64,000 nucleotides of DNA from Paractinoplanes atraurantiacus (GTDB lineage Bacteria; Actinomycetota; Actinomycetes; Mycobacteriales; Micromonosporaceae): the NCBI RefSeq assembly GCF_900215205.1, contig NZ_OBDY01000002.1:329867-393866 (forward strand). The letters are read 5' to 3'. The notes below the pieces were generated by a model, which did not search any database, was not told the DNA's origin, and worked only from the letters and a program-made list of their open reading frames with translations. This document shows, piece by piece, positions 8,071 to 17,110 of the stretch. Position 1 is the first letter of the stretch. Every line of letters starts with the position of its first letter. The position numbers and the translations under genes were made by a program.

Positions 8071-11000
8071 ATGTCCGCGAGCCTGCTGACCACCATGGCC
8101 GACCGCCTCGACGCCGCTCCCGGTGCGCCTCTCTACACGTTTCTCGATCGCCACGGCAAGGAGATCGACGCGGCCGACCGCCAGGAGATCGTGCGGCGGG
8201 CGGCCGGCACCGCCGACCTCCTGCAGGCGGCCGGGGTCGCGGCCGGCGACCGCGTGCTGCTCATCTTCCCGCCCGATGGTCTGGAGTTCGTCGCGGGCTT
8301 CTTCGGGTGCATGCTCCTCGGCGCGATCGCGGTCCCGGTGGCCAGCCCCGACCCGCGGCATCTCGATCGGGAGCTGCCCAAGCTCCGGCACATCGCCGAG
8401 GACAGCGGCGCACGCGTCGCCCTCACCCATGCGAAGTACCGCGCGCTCACCACGCTGGCATCGGTACGCGACGGTGTGGCGGGCCGCTGGCGCGGTCGCG
8501 AGATGTCGAGCTGGCCGGAATTCACCTGGCTGCTGTCCCATCGTGCCAAACGGGCCGATCCGGAGGCGGCCGCGGCCCGGCTGGCCCACGCGGCCGCCCG
8601 GTTCGGCCCGGACGACGTCGTGTACCTGCAGTACACCTCCGGCTCGACGTCGGAGCCCAGGGGCGTCGTCGTGCGGCACCGGAACCTGACGCACAATCTC
8701 GAGCTGATCGCGCGCAACACCCGGGTCGACAGCGAATCGGTGCTCATCGGCTGGGTGCCGTTGTTCCACGACATGGGACTGGCCGGCGGGATCCTGAACG
8801 CCATGTACACCGGGGCCCGCTGCATCGCCTTCTCCTCGATGACCTTCCTGGCCGACCCACGTCTCTGGCTCGAGGCGATCGATCGCTACCGCGGCACGCA
8901 CATCGCCGGGCCGAACTTCGGCTACGACTACGTGTTGCGCGGTCTGCGCGACGGCGACTCCTTCGACCTCTCGTCGGTCCGCTCCGCGCTGCAAGGCGGT
9001 GAGCCGATGCTGGCCGCCACGATGGACCGCTTCGAAGCCGCGTTCAGCCGCATGGGCTTCGATCCGGCGTCGTTCGGCAACGTGTACGGCATGGCCGAGG
9101 CCGTGCTGTTCGTCTGCGGCCGGGTCGGCCGGAAGCCGACGCTGCTCCACGGGGACCGGGCCCTGCTGGATCGCGACGGCGTGATCGTCGCGCCCACCCC
9201 GGGCGCACCCACGGTGACGCTCGTGGGCAGCGGCGTGCCCGACGCGGAGTGGGGTGTCTCGGTGATCGCGGTCGACCCGGTGACCCGGCGGCCGCGGCCA
9301 CCGTACGCCGTCGGTGAACTGTGGATCTCCAGTCCCAGTGTGTCGAGCGGTTACTGGGGACGGACCGATCAGGAGAACGCGGCGGTCTTCGCCGCGCGCC
9401 CGGCGACCGGGAACGGCCCGGACGACGGGCGGCGTTTCCTGCGCACCGGTGATCTCGGGGTGATCGGCGACGACGGCGAGGTGTTCCTCTGCGGCCGCCT
9501 CAAGGACCTCATCATCGTCGGGGGCCGCAACATTCATCCACAGGATCTGGAAGCGGCGGTGGTGGCGGCCGATCCGATTCTGCGGCCGGGCAACGCGGTC
9601 GCCTTCGGGGTGCGGGTCGACGGCGCCGAGCGGGTCGTGGTGGCGGCCGAGGTGCGCAAGAAGGTCCTGCGGAACAGGAAGCCGATCCCGCTGGACCGGG
9701 CGGCGTCGGCGATCCGGGCCGCGGTGACCTCGCACTGCGGGGTGCAGTGCCATGAGGTCCTGCTGATGACGCCGGACAGCATTCCGAAGACAACCAGCGG
9801 AAAGCTGCGGCGCACACAAAGCAAGCACCAGTGGACGGTCGGCTCGCTGCGTTCGTCGGCGATCTCGGGACAACGCGGGCCGGCGCGGGCGAGGGTGCGC
9901 CGGGCGGGCCCGGACGGCGAGCCGGAGTACGTGCTCCGGCTGCTGCAGACCGAAGTCGCGGAGGTGCTGCACCTGAGCGACCCGAACGACGTATCGGTGG
10001 ATCGGCCGCTCTCCGACGTCGGCCTCGACTCGCTCGGGCTGATCGATCTGGCCCGTCGCGTCGAGGACCGGACCGGAGCGTGCCTCCCGCCGGCGAGCTT
10101 CGGCAACGACGCGACCCTGCGGACGATGGCGATCTCGGTGCTCCGGCACTTCGAGCCGGCGCCCCCCGATCCGGGCGAGGCCCCGGGCGCCGGTGACGTC
10201 CCGTTCAGCGCCGCGCAGCGGCACGCCCTGGAGCTGGGGCAATGGGACGGTTGGACCCGTACGGTCATGCTCGACGTCCATCAGCGGCTCACCCCGGACC
10301 GGCTCCGCCGAGCCGCGTCGGCGCTGGTCGCCCGGCACGAGGCGCTGCGCCTGCGGTTCCGCCGGGACGGCGGCCGATTCGCGCAGCACTACGGCGACAT
10401 CGAAGGCAGCTTCGCCGTCGAGTCGGTCACGCTGGACCGGCCCGACGCCCTCGCGCCGCTCCTCAGCGAGCAGCATCGTCGCGTCAGCCTCGAGCACGGC
10501 CCGCTGATGCGTCTCCTGCTGATTGCCACCGGCTCCAGGCAACGCCTGTTCATCGCGGTCAACCACCTCGTCATGGACGGCGTCACGCTGCGGATCCTGC
10601 TGGATGACCTGGACCAGCTCTGCCGGCTGGACGAGCAGGGCGAGGCTCTGCGGCTGGCCCGGACATCGGCGCGTTTCGAGGTGTTCTCCGGCTGGATGAA
10701 CGACTTCGCCGGCCGGGGCGCGAAGGCCGATCTGGAGTTCTGGCGTACCCAGCTTGCCGTGCCACCACCGGCCACCTACGACCCGCTGGCGCATCCCGGC
10801 GTGCGGGTGGACGACCTGGAGATCGCCCGCCACCGCCTGCCGCCCGAACAGACGCGCGCGCTGCGCAACGTACGGATGACCGGGCCGAACGCAGGCCGCG
10901 CACCGCTCGCCATCACCCTGCTCACAGCACTGGTGCGGACCGCTGGGCGCCAGTGGAACTGCGGGCGTCTCGTGGTCGAGCTCTCCGGCTCGGGGCGACA

Positions 11001-11505
11001 GGCAGCGGTACACGGCCTTGACCTCGCGCGGACGGCCGGTGATCTGCACTGCACCTTCCCCCTCGCCTTCGAGGACAGCCGGTCCCAGGGCCCGGCCGAG
11101 ACGCTGACCGCGGTGAGTGAACGGCTCGCCGCTGTCCCGTCCGGGGGTCTGTCGTTCGGAGGTCTCAAGTATCTGAACGACGATCCGGACCTGCGAGAGA
11201 GCATCCGCCGGGCCCCGGCTCCGACGTTGTGGTTCGACTTCCAGGGCGAGATGCCGACGCGGAGCCGCAGCGGCCTCTTCTCCCTGAGCGCGGCCGCCGT
11301 CGGTGACGTGCGGGATCCCGGGACCGGCATGCGGCAACCGCCGCTGTCCGTCGCATGCTCGGTCGTCGGCGGCACGACCCGCATCGTCTGGGAATACTCG
11401 CCCCGGCGGCTGTGGTGGACCGGGGCCGAGATCGATCAGTGGATGACCCGGTTCCGGGACGAGCTCTCCCAACTGGCCCTCCCGGCCCGTCAGACGTCGC
11501 GCTAG
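8071..11505 (+). CDS. Fatty acyl-AMP ligase - acyl carrier - condensation domain protein
   Basis: The product is 1144 aa with three modules. Residues 1-590 are an acyl-adenylating enzyme of the FAAL type: A3 core YTSGST at 188, YGMAEAVLF, RTGDLG with Asp 461, KDLIIVGGRN, and A10 TTSGK with Lys 578. Residues 620-690 are a carrier domain with the phosphopantetheine Ser in GLDSL (Ser 654). Residues 705-1130 are an NRPS condensation domain whose active-site motif reads NHLVMDG (831-837) in place of HHxxxDG. The layout resembles lipopeptide-initiation units that load a fatty acid and pass it to an amine or alcohol acceptor. No other NRPS/PKS gene is near, so the acceptor is unknown. The ATG at 8071 has GGAG seven bases before it. 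Confidence 0.87.
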   Translation: MSASLLTTMADRLDAAPGAPLYTFLDRHGKEIDAADRQEIVRRAAGTADLLQAAGVAAGDRVLLIFPPDGLEFVAGFFGCMLLGAIAVPVASPDPRHLDRELPKLRHIAEDSGARVALTHAKYRALTTLASVRDGVAGRWRGREMSSWPEFTWLLSHRAKRADPEAAAARLAHAAARFGPDDVVYLQYTSGSTSEPRGVVVRHRNLTHNLELIARNTRVDSESVLIGWVPLFHDMGLAGGILNAMYTGARCIAFSSMTFLADPRLWLEAIDRYRGTHIAGPNFGYDYVLRGLRDGDSFDLSSVRSALQGGEPMLAATMDRFEAAFSRMGFDPASFGNVYGMAEAVLFVCGRVGRKPTLLHGDRALLDRDGVIVAPTPGAPTVTLVGSGVPDAEWGVSVIAVDPVTRRPRPPYAVGELWISSPSVSSGYWGRTDQENAAVFAARPATGNGPDDGRRFLRTGDLGVIGDDGEVFLCGRLKDLIIVGGRNIHPQDLEAAVVAADPILRPGNAVAFGVRVDGAERVVVAAEVRKKVLRNRKPIPLDRAASAIRAAVTSHCGVQCHEVLLMTPDSIPKTTSGKLRRTQSKHQWTVGSLRSSAISGQRGPARARVRRAGPDGEPEYVLRLLQTEVAEVLHLSDPNDVSVDRPLSDVGLDSLGLIDLARRVEDRTGACLPPASFGNDATLRTMAISVLRHFEPAPPDPGEAPGAGDVPFSAAQRHALELGQWDGWTRTVMLDVHQRLTPDRLRRAASALVARHEALRLRFRRDGGRFAQHYGDIEGSFAVESVTLDRPDALAPLLSEQHRRVSLEHGPLMRLLLIATGSRQRLFIAVNHLVMDGVTLRILLDDLDQLCRLDEQGEALRLARTSARFEVFSGWMNDFAGRGAKADLEFWRTQLAVPPPATYDPLAHPGVRVDDLEIARHRLPPEQTRALRNVRMTGPNAGRAPLAITLLTALVRTAGRQWNCGRLVVELSGSGRQAAVHGLDLARTAGDLHCTFPLAFEDSRSQGPAETLTAVSERLAAVPSGGLSFGGLKYLNDDPDLRESIRRAPAPTLWFDFQGEMPTRSRSGLFSLSAAAVGDVRDPGTGMRQPPLSVACSVVGGTTRIVWEYSPRRLWWTGAEIDQWMTRFRDELSQLALPARQTSR

Positions 11506-11729
11506 GCGGCGAACTGCCGGATGTTCAACTGGGGCTGGGACCAGCCGATCAGGATGGCGTGATCCTGACCTGGGCGGAAGTAGGGCAGACCGTGGTCGCC
11601 GGTCTGGCCGGCGTTCTGGGAGTGTACGGAACGCAGGAGGCGCTGGGAGCGTTACGCAGGCGCGGCTTGTGCCCGGACCGGTGGAGCAGCCGGCGCTGAC
11701 GTCAATGCCTGTGTGCGAGGATCCCGGCC
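11506..11729. other. Intergenic stretch, possible 46-codon ORF
   Basis: No convincing gene. A GTG at 11559, with a weak AGGA upstream, opens a 46-codon frame ending at 11699. It contains a hydrophobic segment (VVAGLAGVLGVYG) followed by an Arg-rich tail. I have no family match and cannot tell it from chance. Confidence 0.25.
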
Positions 11730-12458
11730 ATGCTGCACCGGGATGAGGCCGCCCTGGCCGCCTACGTGGCCGAACGCCCCAGCCAGGCCGTGCTGGTGAT
11801 CCGCGGCGCTCCCGACGCCGAGACGGCCATGGCCGCCCTGCGAGCCGCAGCCGACGCCGTCCGGGCCATTCCTCACCCCGACGAGCCCACCGAGCCTTTG
11901 CCCAACTGGGTGGAAGCCCTTCTCAGCGACGACGGCCCGACCCTTCACCTGGATCTGCAGGACCACGCCGACCGGGCTCCGCGGGTGGTCGCGGCGGCCT
12001 TGGCCGCCCTCGACGCCAGCGGGGTGCCCGGCCGCCTGGAACCGCTCCGCCCACCCGCCCCGCCTTACGAATACGACGCGAACGCCGACATCCTGACCGA
12101 CGTGGCATTCGTGGAATCGCTCGACGAACGCGGTCTTCCACCCACTTTCCCCGACGGTTTCCCCATTCCCGCCGAAGCCGTTCTGGTGCTGGCCCAGCGT
12201 TCCAGGTCAGACACGTGGCAGCACGCGGCCTGGCGCCGCTCACGTCCATTCACCGAATACCCGGAAACGCTGCGAGCGTTCGGTTGCGACTTGGAGCCGA
12301 TAACAGCCCGAGACGCCCTCATGAGGGCCACAGGCATGACCCGAGACCTGATCCGCCACCCCGCCGGCTCCGGCAGCGTCTCCTTCCACCACGAATACGG
12401 CGCAGGCGACGACCCTCACCACTTCTACGTCAGTGTGGTGTGGCGCCCATCCCCGTGA
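11730..12458 (+). CDS. Hypothetical protein
   Basis: The product is 242 aa, soluble, with no signal peptide or membrane segment and a family I do not recognise. The first 90 residues are helical and Ala-rich (AETAMAALRAAADAVRAI), followed by a Pro-rich hinge (RPPAPPYEYDANADI). The second half contains WQHAAWRRSRPFTEYPETLRAFG and ends SFHHEYGAGDDPHHFYVSVVW, a His-rich strand region. Codon use agrees with the neighbours, so the gene is probably real. It is convergent with the SDR gene downstream and has no operon partner. Confidence 0.7.
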   Translation: MLHRDEAALAAYVAERPSQAVLVIRGAPDAETAMAALRAAADAVRAIPHPDEPTEPLPNWVEALLSDDGPTLHLDLQDHADRAPRVVAAALAALDASGVPGRLEPLRPPAPPYEYDANADILTDVAFVESLDERGLPPTFPDGFPIPAEAVLVLAQRSRSDTWQHAAWRRSRPFTEYPETLRAFGCDLEPITARDALMRATGMTRDLIRHPAGSGSVSFHHEYGAGDDPHHFYVSVVWRPSP

Positions 12459-12493
12459 ACTCGGGTCCGCGGTGACAGCCGCCCAGCGCGTAC

Positions 12494-13225
12494 TCAAGCA
12501 AGCATCTCCAGGCCGAAGGCCTGCGGTGCACCCATCAGCGACGCCTTCGTCGTCGCACTCGCGCTGTCCGCGATGATCTCGGTCTTTCCCGCCTCGAGGC
12601 CGTCGAGGGCGATGCGGGCGATGTCGGCCGGAGCGCTCATGAGGCTGAGCAACGCGTCACCGCCGTCCATCCGGGCCGCGAAGGACGTCATCGCCTCGGT
12701 GGCCGTCGGCCCCAGCACCACCCCGCTGACCAGCGTGCCCTGCTCGGCGAGTTCCAGCCGGACGGCGTTGGTCAGCCCCCACTGCGCCGCCTTGGCCGCC
12801 GAATAGGCGAGGTTGCCGCCGAACGGCGCCCACCCCACCGCGGACAGCATGTTCAGGATGCCGCCGCCGCCGTTGGCGGCAAGTGTCGGGGCGAACGCCC
12901 GGATCACGGTCAGCGTGCCCCAGAGGTGGGTGTCGAAGGTCCGCCGGATCTGGTCGAGGTCCCCGTGCACGAGCGGGGCGCCGAAGGAGACGCCGGCGTT
13001 GTTGATCACCAGGTCGACGTCGGTGGCGACGGCGGCGGCGGCCGCGACGGATGCGGGATCGGTGATGTCGAGCTCGAGCGTTCGCACACCTTCCAGGGTG
13101 ATCTGCTCGGGCCGGCGGGCGGTGGCGTAGACGTTCGCGCCGCGCTGGAGCAGGTCCGCGGCCAGCTCCCGGCCGAGGCCGCTGCCGGCTCCGGTGATGA
13201 GGGCGGTCGCTCCGTGCAGTTTCAT
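12494..13225 (-). CDS. Short-chain dehydrogenase/reductase
   Basis: The product is 243 aa, a classical SDR. The cofactor motif TGAGSGLG is at residues 11-18, ATARRPEQ follows beta-2 (an Arg there favours NADP), and DVDLVINNAG and the catalytic Y-S-A-A-K are present. The catalytic Ser lies in ILNMLSAVGW. The substrate cannot be read from sequence. It is divergent from an AraC-type regulator at 13358; SDR/AraC pairs of this kind are common, and the regulator probably controls this gene. Confidence 0.9.
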   Translation of the reverse strand: MKLHGATALITGAGSGLGRELAADLLQRGANVYATARRPEQITLEGVRTLELDITDPASVAAAAAVATDVDLVINNAGVSFGAPLVHGDLDQIRRTFDTHLWGTLTVIRAFAPTLAANGGGGILNMLSAVGWAPFGGNLAYSAAKAAQWGLTNAVRLELAEQGTLVSGVVLGPTATEAMTSFAARMDGGDALLSLMSAPADIARIALDGLEAGKTEIIADSASATTKASLMGAPQAFGLEMLA

Positions 13226-13357
13226 CGTTGTCTCCTTCTGCTCAGCAGTTCTTCATCAGCAATGTATGGACCAAGCGATGCAACAGTCGATGCTGCAGAA
13301 GCTCAAGAAACTTGCCGCCTGCCTCACGGAGGCTCGGTGGGGCAGTAGTCTCGGCGG

Positions 13358-14272
13358 ATGGATGTGGTCAGCGAGGTGTTACGTATGTCCGGCGTGCGGG
13401 GGAGCCTCGGTGCCCAGATCGAGGCGGGCGGGCGCTGGGCGATGGACCTGGACGATTTCCCCGGTGCGGCCCTGCACGTGGCCATCAGCGGTGGCGCGCG
13501 GGTCACGGTCACTGGGCACGAGCCGGTCGAGCTGGCCGCCGGCGATGTCGTACTGGTGAGGGCCGGCCTCGAGCACCGCCTCAGTGACTCGGCCGGCGCG
13601 TCCGGCGCTCCCGCGGCGAAGTTCGAAGTGCCCGAGCCCGGCACGGTGGTACGGCTCGGCGCGCCACCCGTCCGGACGAGCTTGGTCACGATCTTCTACG
13701 ACTGCGACCACACCGCGCGTACGCAGGTTCTCCCGGCCCTGCCGGACCTGCTTCACATCCCGGGCGGCGACGGCACCGAAGGGGTCGGCGACATAGTCCG
13801 CCTTCTCACCCGGGAACTGGCCCACCCCCAGTTCGCCGGTACGGCGGTGCTCGACGGCCTCGTCGACATCATGCTGATCCAGTTGCTACGCGCCTGGCTC
13901 CCCGGCCGGCCCGGCGACCAGCGCGGCACCTGGCTCGGCATGCTGACCGACCCGGTCGTCCATCAAGCCCTCCAGCACCTCCACGCCGACCCTGCGCACC
14001 CGTGGACGACCGCGAAGCTGGCCTCCACCCTCGCGGTGTCGCGGGCCACGCTCGCCCGGCGTTTCCCGGCTGCCATCGGCCAGAGCCCGCTCGCCTACCT
14101 GACCCAGTGGCGGATGGACCTCGCCGCCGCCCGCCTGCGGGGCGGTTCCGGATCGGTCGAGGCGATCGCCGCGTCGGTGGGCTATCTCTCGGTACCGGCC
14201 TTCAGCCGCGCCTTCACCCGCGCCCACGGCCAGGCACCGGGCCGCTTCCGCAGCGCCACCCAGCCGGCTTGA
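13358..14272 (+). CDS. AraC family regulator with N-terminal cupin domain
   Basis: The product is 304 aa. Residues 1-180 form a cupin-like sensor domain (GARVTVTGHEPVELAAGDVVLV), of the kind Pfam calls Cupin_6. Residues 195-300 carry two helix-turn-helix motifs (WTTAKLASTLAVSRATLARRF and GSVEAIAASVGYLSVPAFSRAF) with the terminal GQAPGRFR signature. It faces away from the SDR gene across a 130-bp region, which it presumably regulates. Confidence 0.9.
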   Translation: MDVVSEVLRMSGVRGSLGAQIEAGGRWAMDLDDFPGAALHVAISGGARVTVTGHEPVELAAGDVVLVRAGLEHRLSDSAGASGAPAAKFEVPEPGTVVRLGAPPVRTSLVTIFYDCDHTARTQVLPALPDLLHIPGGDGTEGVGDIVRLLTRELAHPQFAGTAVLDGLVDIMLIQLLRAWLPGRPGDQRGTWLGMLTDPVVHQALQHLHADPAHPWTTAKLASTLAVSRATLARRFPAAIGQSPLAYLTQWRMDLAAARLRGGSGSVEAIAASVGYLSVPAFSRAFTRAHGQAPGRFRSATQPA

Positions 14273-14559
14273 GCCGATCGAAGCATCGGCACCGGTCGGG
14301 CAATTGGTGTGCGTCGATTGACAGTTCAGAGTCCCGGGTGCACTCTAAGTGCCATACGACGCGTGTCCGCCGGTGCGCGACACGGCCGTGGCACGGCGAT
14401 CGGCGCTGATCACGGCGCCCGTGCGGGTGAGGACAGGGCAGATCACCCGCAGGTCTCGACGGCGTCGGGCTCGGCCGGCATCCCCGGTCTTTCCCCATGG
14501 GCTGTGCGCGGGCGTGGCATCTCCGGCGCGGGGCCCACCTCGCTCCAGGAGTAACGACC

Positions 14560-15879
14560 ATGAAGATCAAACGACGTTTGTTGTACGCCCTGGCCGCCCT
14601 TCTGGCCGTGGCCGGTCTCGCCGTCTCGGCACCCCGTGCGGCGTTCGCGGCCTCGCTGGTTGAGGTGACCAGCTTCGGCAGCAACCCGGGCGGCATGCGC
14701 ATGCACATCTATGTGCCGGACTCCCGCCCGGCCAACCCGGCGATCGTGGTCGCCATGCACGGCTGCGGCGGTTCCGGGCCCGGCTTCTACTCGGGCAGTG
14801 AGTTCGCCTCGCTGGCCGACCGGTACGGGTTCCTCGTGATCTACCCGTCGGCGATGCAGGAGGCCGGCTTCGGCAAGTGCTTCGACACGTGGTCGGCGGC
14901 GTCCAAACAGCGCAACGGCGGCAGTGACCCGGTCTCGATCGCCTCGATGGTGGCTTACGCCGGTCAGCGTTACGGCGGCGACCAGAACCGGGTGTACGCC
15001 ACCGGCAGCTCCTCCGGCGGCATGATGACCCAGCACATGCTCGCCCTCTACCCCGACCTGTTCAAGGCCGGCGCGTCCTTCATGGGCGTGCCGTTCAACT
15101 GCTTCGCCAACGCGGCCGACTACCCGCCGGGCGGTCAGTGCACGGGCGGCAGCATGAACCGCACACCTCAGCAGTGGGGCGACGCCGTCCGCCAGGTGAA
15201 CCCTGGCTTCAGCGGTGCCCGCCCCCGGATCCAGCTCTGGCACGGCACCAACGACACCCTCGTGCCGTACTCGCTGCTGCAGGAATCGGTCGAGCAGTGG
15301 ACCAATGTCTTCGGGCTGAGCACGACCCCCACCTCCAGCGACACTCCGCAGTCGGGCTGGAACCGCCGCCGCTGGGCTGACGCGACGGGCACGGTGCAGA
15401 TCGAGGCGTACAGCATCCAGGGCGCCGGGCACTCCCTTCCCAGCAGCGGGATGGCGGCCGCCGCCGTCGCCTTCTTCGGCCTGACCACGCCCACCACACC
15501 CCCGACCACCACGCCGCCGACGACCCCGCCCACCACTCCTCCGACGACCCCGCCGGCGACTTCGGCGTGCCGGGTCACCGCCGCGGTCAACGCCTGGAAC
15601 AACGGGCTGACCGCGAACCTCACCATCACCAACACCGGCAACGCCGCGATCAACGGCTGGCAGCTCGCCTTCGACCTGCCCTCGGGTCAGACCATCACCG
15701 GCGGCTGGAGCGCCTCGTACGCACCGGCCTCGGGACGGGTCACGGCGACCAACGCCGGCTACAACGGCAGCCTGGCGCCGGGCGCGTCGACCACCGTCGG
15801 TTTCCAGGCCACTCACTCCGGCAACAACGGTGCCCCCACCGCGTACGCGCTCAACGGCTCCGCCTGCACCACCGGCTGA
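14560..15879 (+). CDS. Secreted PHB-depolymerase/acetylxylan-esterase-type esterase with C-terminal CBM2
   Basis: The product is 439 aa. A Sec signal peptide (MKIKRRLLYALAALLAVAG, cleavage near AFA-AS) is followed by a catalytic domain of the PHB depolymerase/CE1 family. It has the oxyanion loop MHGCGGSGPG, nucleophile Ser 151 in GSSSGG and a late histidine in GAGHSLPSSG. A Thr-Pro linker (about residues 308-335) joins a CBM2 carbohydrate-binding module with its conserved Trp and Asn-Thr-Gly pattern. Secretion plus a cellulose/xylan-binding module favours acetylxylan or feruloyl ester hydrolysis over polyester degradation. The ATG at 14560 is preceded by CAGGAG. A strong hairpin follows the stop codon. 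Confidence 0.88.
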   Translation: MKIKRRLLYALAALLAVAGLAVSAPRAAFAASLVEVTSFGSNPGGMRMHIYVPDSRPANPAIVVAMHGCGGSGPGFYSGSEFASLADRYGFLVIYPSAMQEAGFGKCFDTWSAASKQRNGGSDPVSIASMVAYAGQRYGGDQNRVYATGSSSGGMMTQHMLALYPDLFKAGASFMGVPFNCFANAADYPPGGQCTGGSMNRTPQQWGDAVRQVNPGFSGARPRIQLWHGTNDTLVPYSLLQESVEQWTNVFGLSTTPTSSDTPQSGWNRRRWADATGTVQIEAYSIQGAGHSLPSSGMAAAAVAFFGLTTPTTPPTTTPPTTPPTTPPTTPPATSACRVTAAVNAWNNGLTANLTITNTGNAAINGWQLAFDLPSGQTITGGWSASYAPASGRVTATNAGYNGSLAPGASTTVGFQATHSGNNGAPTAYALNGSACTTG

Positions 15880-15887
15880 CGTAAGCC

Positions 15888-15925
15888 CCGGTGTGGACGG
15901 CCCGGTGGCGTGCCGTCCACACCGG
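15888..15925 (+). terminator. Hairpin terminator after the esterase gene
   Basis: A perfect 14-bp stem (CCGGTGTGGACGGC paired with GCCGTCCACACCGG) and a 10-nt loop, beginning 9 bp after the stop. There is no T-run, which is usual for high-GC actinobacterial terminators. Confidence 0.8.
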
Positions 15926-16001
15926 TCAGCACTCGAAAACCCCGTACGGGCATGGGAAGATCTTCGGCAATCGTCAGTCCCGACTCTGCCGGAGCCGTCG
16001 T

Positions 16002-16979
16002 GTGACCAGCCCGTACGACATCGACGAGATCTTCCCCGACGACGCGGCGGATGCGGTGCGCCTGCCGCGGCGCCAGGCCGGCAATTCGCCGCAGGATCTG
16101 ACGGTGACCCTGCTGGCCGACTACACCCTGAGCACCCGGGCCGAACTGCCGTCGGCCGCCATCGTGGCCCTGCTCGCCGAGGCCGGCGTGAGCCCGGCCG
16201 GCGCCCGCACCGCGATCAGCCGGCTCGCCCGTCGCAGGGTGCTGCAAGTACGGCGGCAGGGGCGGCGGAGCGCCTACCGGCTCACGCCTGAGGCGGCCGA
16301 CTTCCTCGCCGTCGGCGGCAGCTGGATCGCCTCGGCGGCCACCGGCGCCGAACCGTGGGACGAGCACTGGACGCTGATCGCGTTTTCGCTGCCCCAGACG
16401 GAACGGGCCCAGCGGCAGGAACTCCGCAACAGGCTGCGCTGGATGGGGTACGCCCCGCTGTACGACGGGCTGTGGATCTCGCCGCACGATCTGACGGAGA
16501 AGGCCAGGAAGAGGTTCGCCCTCATCGCTCCCGGCGCCCTGACGGTGTTCCGCGCCCGGCACGTCGAGCTCGGCGCCGGCCTCGACCGCAATCCCGTCCA
16601 GGCGTGGGACATCGCCGCCATCGCCCGCGAGTACGAGAGATTCCTCGAGCGCTGGCGCCACGTGCCGGCCCGGATCGCCGGCGGGCAGCCGGCCGGGGCC
16701 GAGGCGGTGCGGTTCCGCACCGAGGTGATGGACACCTTTCGGCGCCTGCCCATTCTCGACCCGCGCCTGCCCCTTCGCCTGCTGCCGGCCGGCTGGCCGC
16801 GGCAACCGGCCCGGGATCTGTTCGTCGCCGTCTACGACGGCCTGGCCGGCACAGCGCAGGAGCACGTCCGTGCCGTCGCGGCGGGTGTCACCGACGGCCC
16901 GCTCACCGGCATCCGGGCCCACACCGTCGACGACCTGTCCGCCGGCCTGCCACCAGATAGCGCAAATTTCGGCGACTGA
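16002..16979 (+). CDS. PaaX family transcriptional regulator
   Basis: The product is 325 aa. The N-terminal winged helix (PSAAIVALLAEAGVSPAGARTAISRLARRRVL) is followed by the PaaX central domain (WDEHWTLIAFSLPQTERAQRQELRNRLRWMGYAPLYDGLWISP) and a C-terminal helical domain. PaaX-type proteins repress aromatic-acid catabolism in enterobacteria, but actinobacterial homologues act in varied pathways, so no target is assigned. The GTG at 16002 has GGAG seven bases upstream. The gene stands alone between two secreted glycan enzymes. Confidence 0.85.
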   Translation: MTSPYDIDEIFPDDAADAVRLPRRQAGNSPQDLTVTLLADYTLSTRAELPSAAIVALLAEAGVSPAGARTAISRLARRRVLQVRRQGRRSAYRLTPEAADFLAVGGSWIASAATGAEPWDEHWTLIAFSLPQTERAQRQELRNRLRWMGYAPLYDGLWISPHDLTEKARKRFALIAPGALTVFRARHVELGAGLDRNPVQAWDIAAIAREYERFLERWRHVPARIAGGQPAGAEAVRFRTEVMDTFRRLPILDPRLPLRLLPAGWPRQPARDLFVAVYDGLAGTAQEHVRAVAAGVTDGPLTGIRAHTVDDLSAGLPPDSANFGD

Positions 16980-17066
16980 AAAACTGTTACATCGTACGCC
17001 GATAAATCTCTTGGAAATGGCCTCTTGAGCGGCGGGAAACAAGCTGGCAATATTGGCGACCATAAA

Positions 17067-17080
17067 TGGGAGCGCTCCCA
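17067..17080. promoter_or_regulatory. CebR-type operator TGGGAGCGCTCCCA
   Basis: A perfect 14-bp palindrome 30 bp upstream of the GH30 gene. It is identical to the known streptomycete CebR (LacI-family, cellobiose-sensing) box. The same box recurs at 21994-22007. Confidence 0.9.
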
Positions 17081-17110
17081 TTCCTGGACTTCTCACCATG
17101 AGGATCGACC

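Noticed and set aside
7927..11472. A very long open frame (1181 codons) on the minus strand opposite the FAAL gene
   Set aside because: It is a GC-bias shadow. The plus strand encodes a full set of adenylation, carrier and condensation motifs, while the minus-strand product is a low-complexity Arg/Gly/Pro/His-rich string.
14318..14349. TTGACA-like -35 element with a possible -10 near TCTAAG before the esterase gene
   Set aside because: The spacer would be about 20 bp and the -10 match is poor, so it was not called as a promoter.
15484..15560. Short CCGACC/ACC-type tandem repeat
   Set aside because: It is the Thr-Pro linker between esterase and CBM2, a normal coding feature of secreted modular enzymes.
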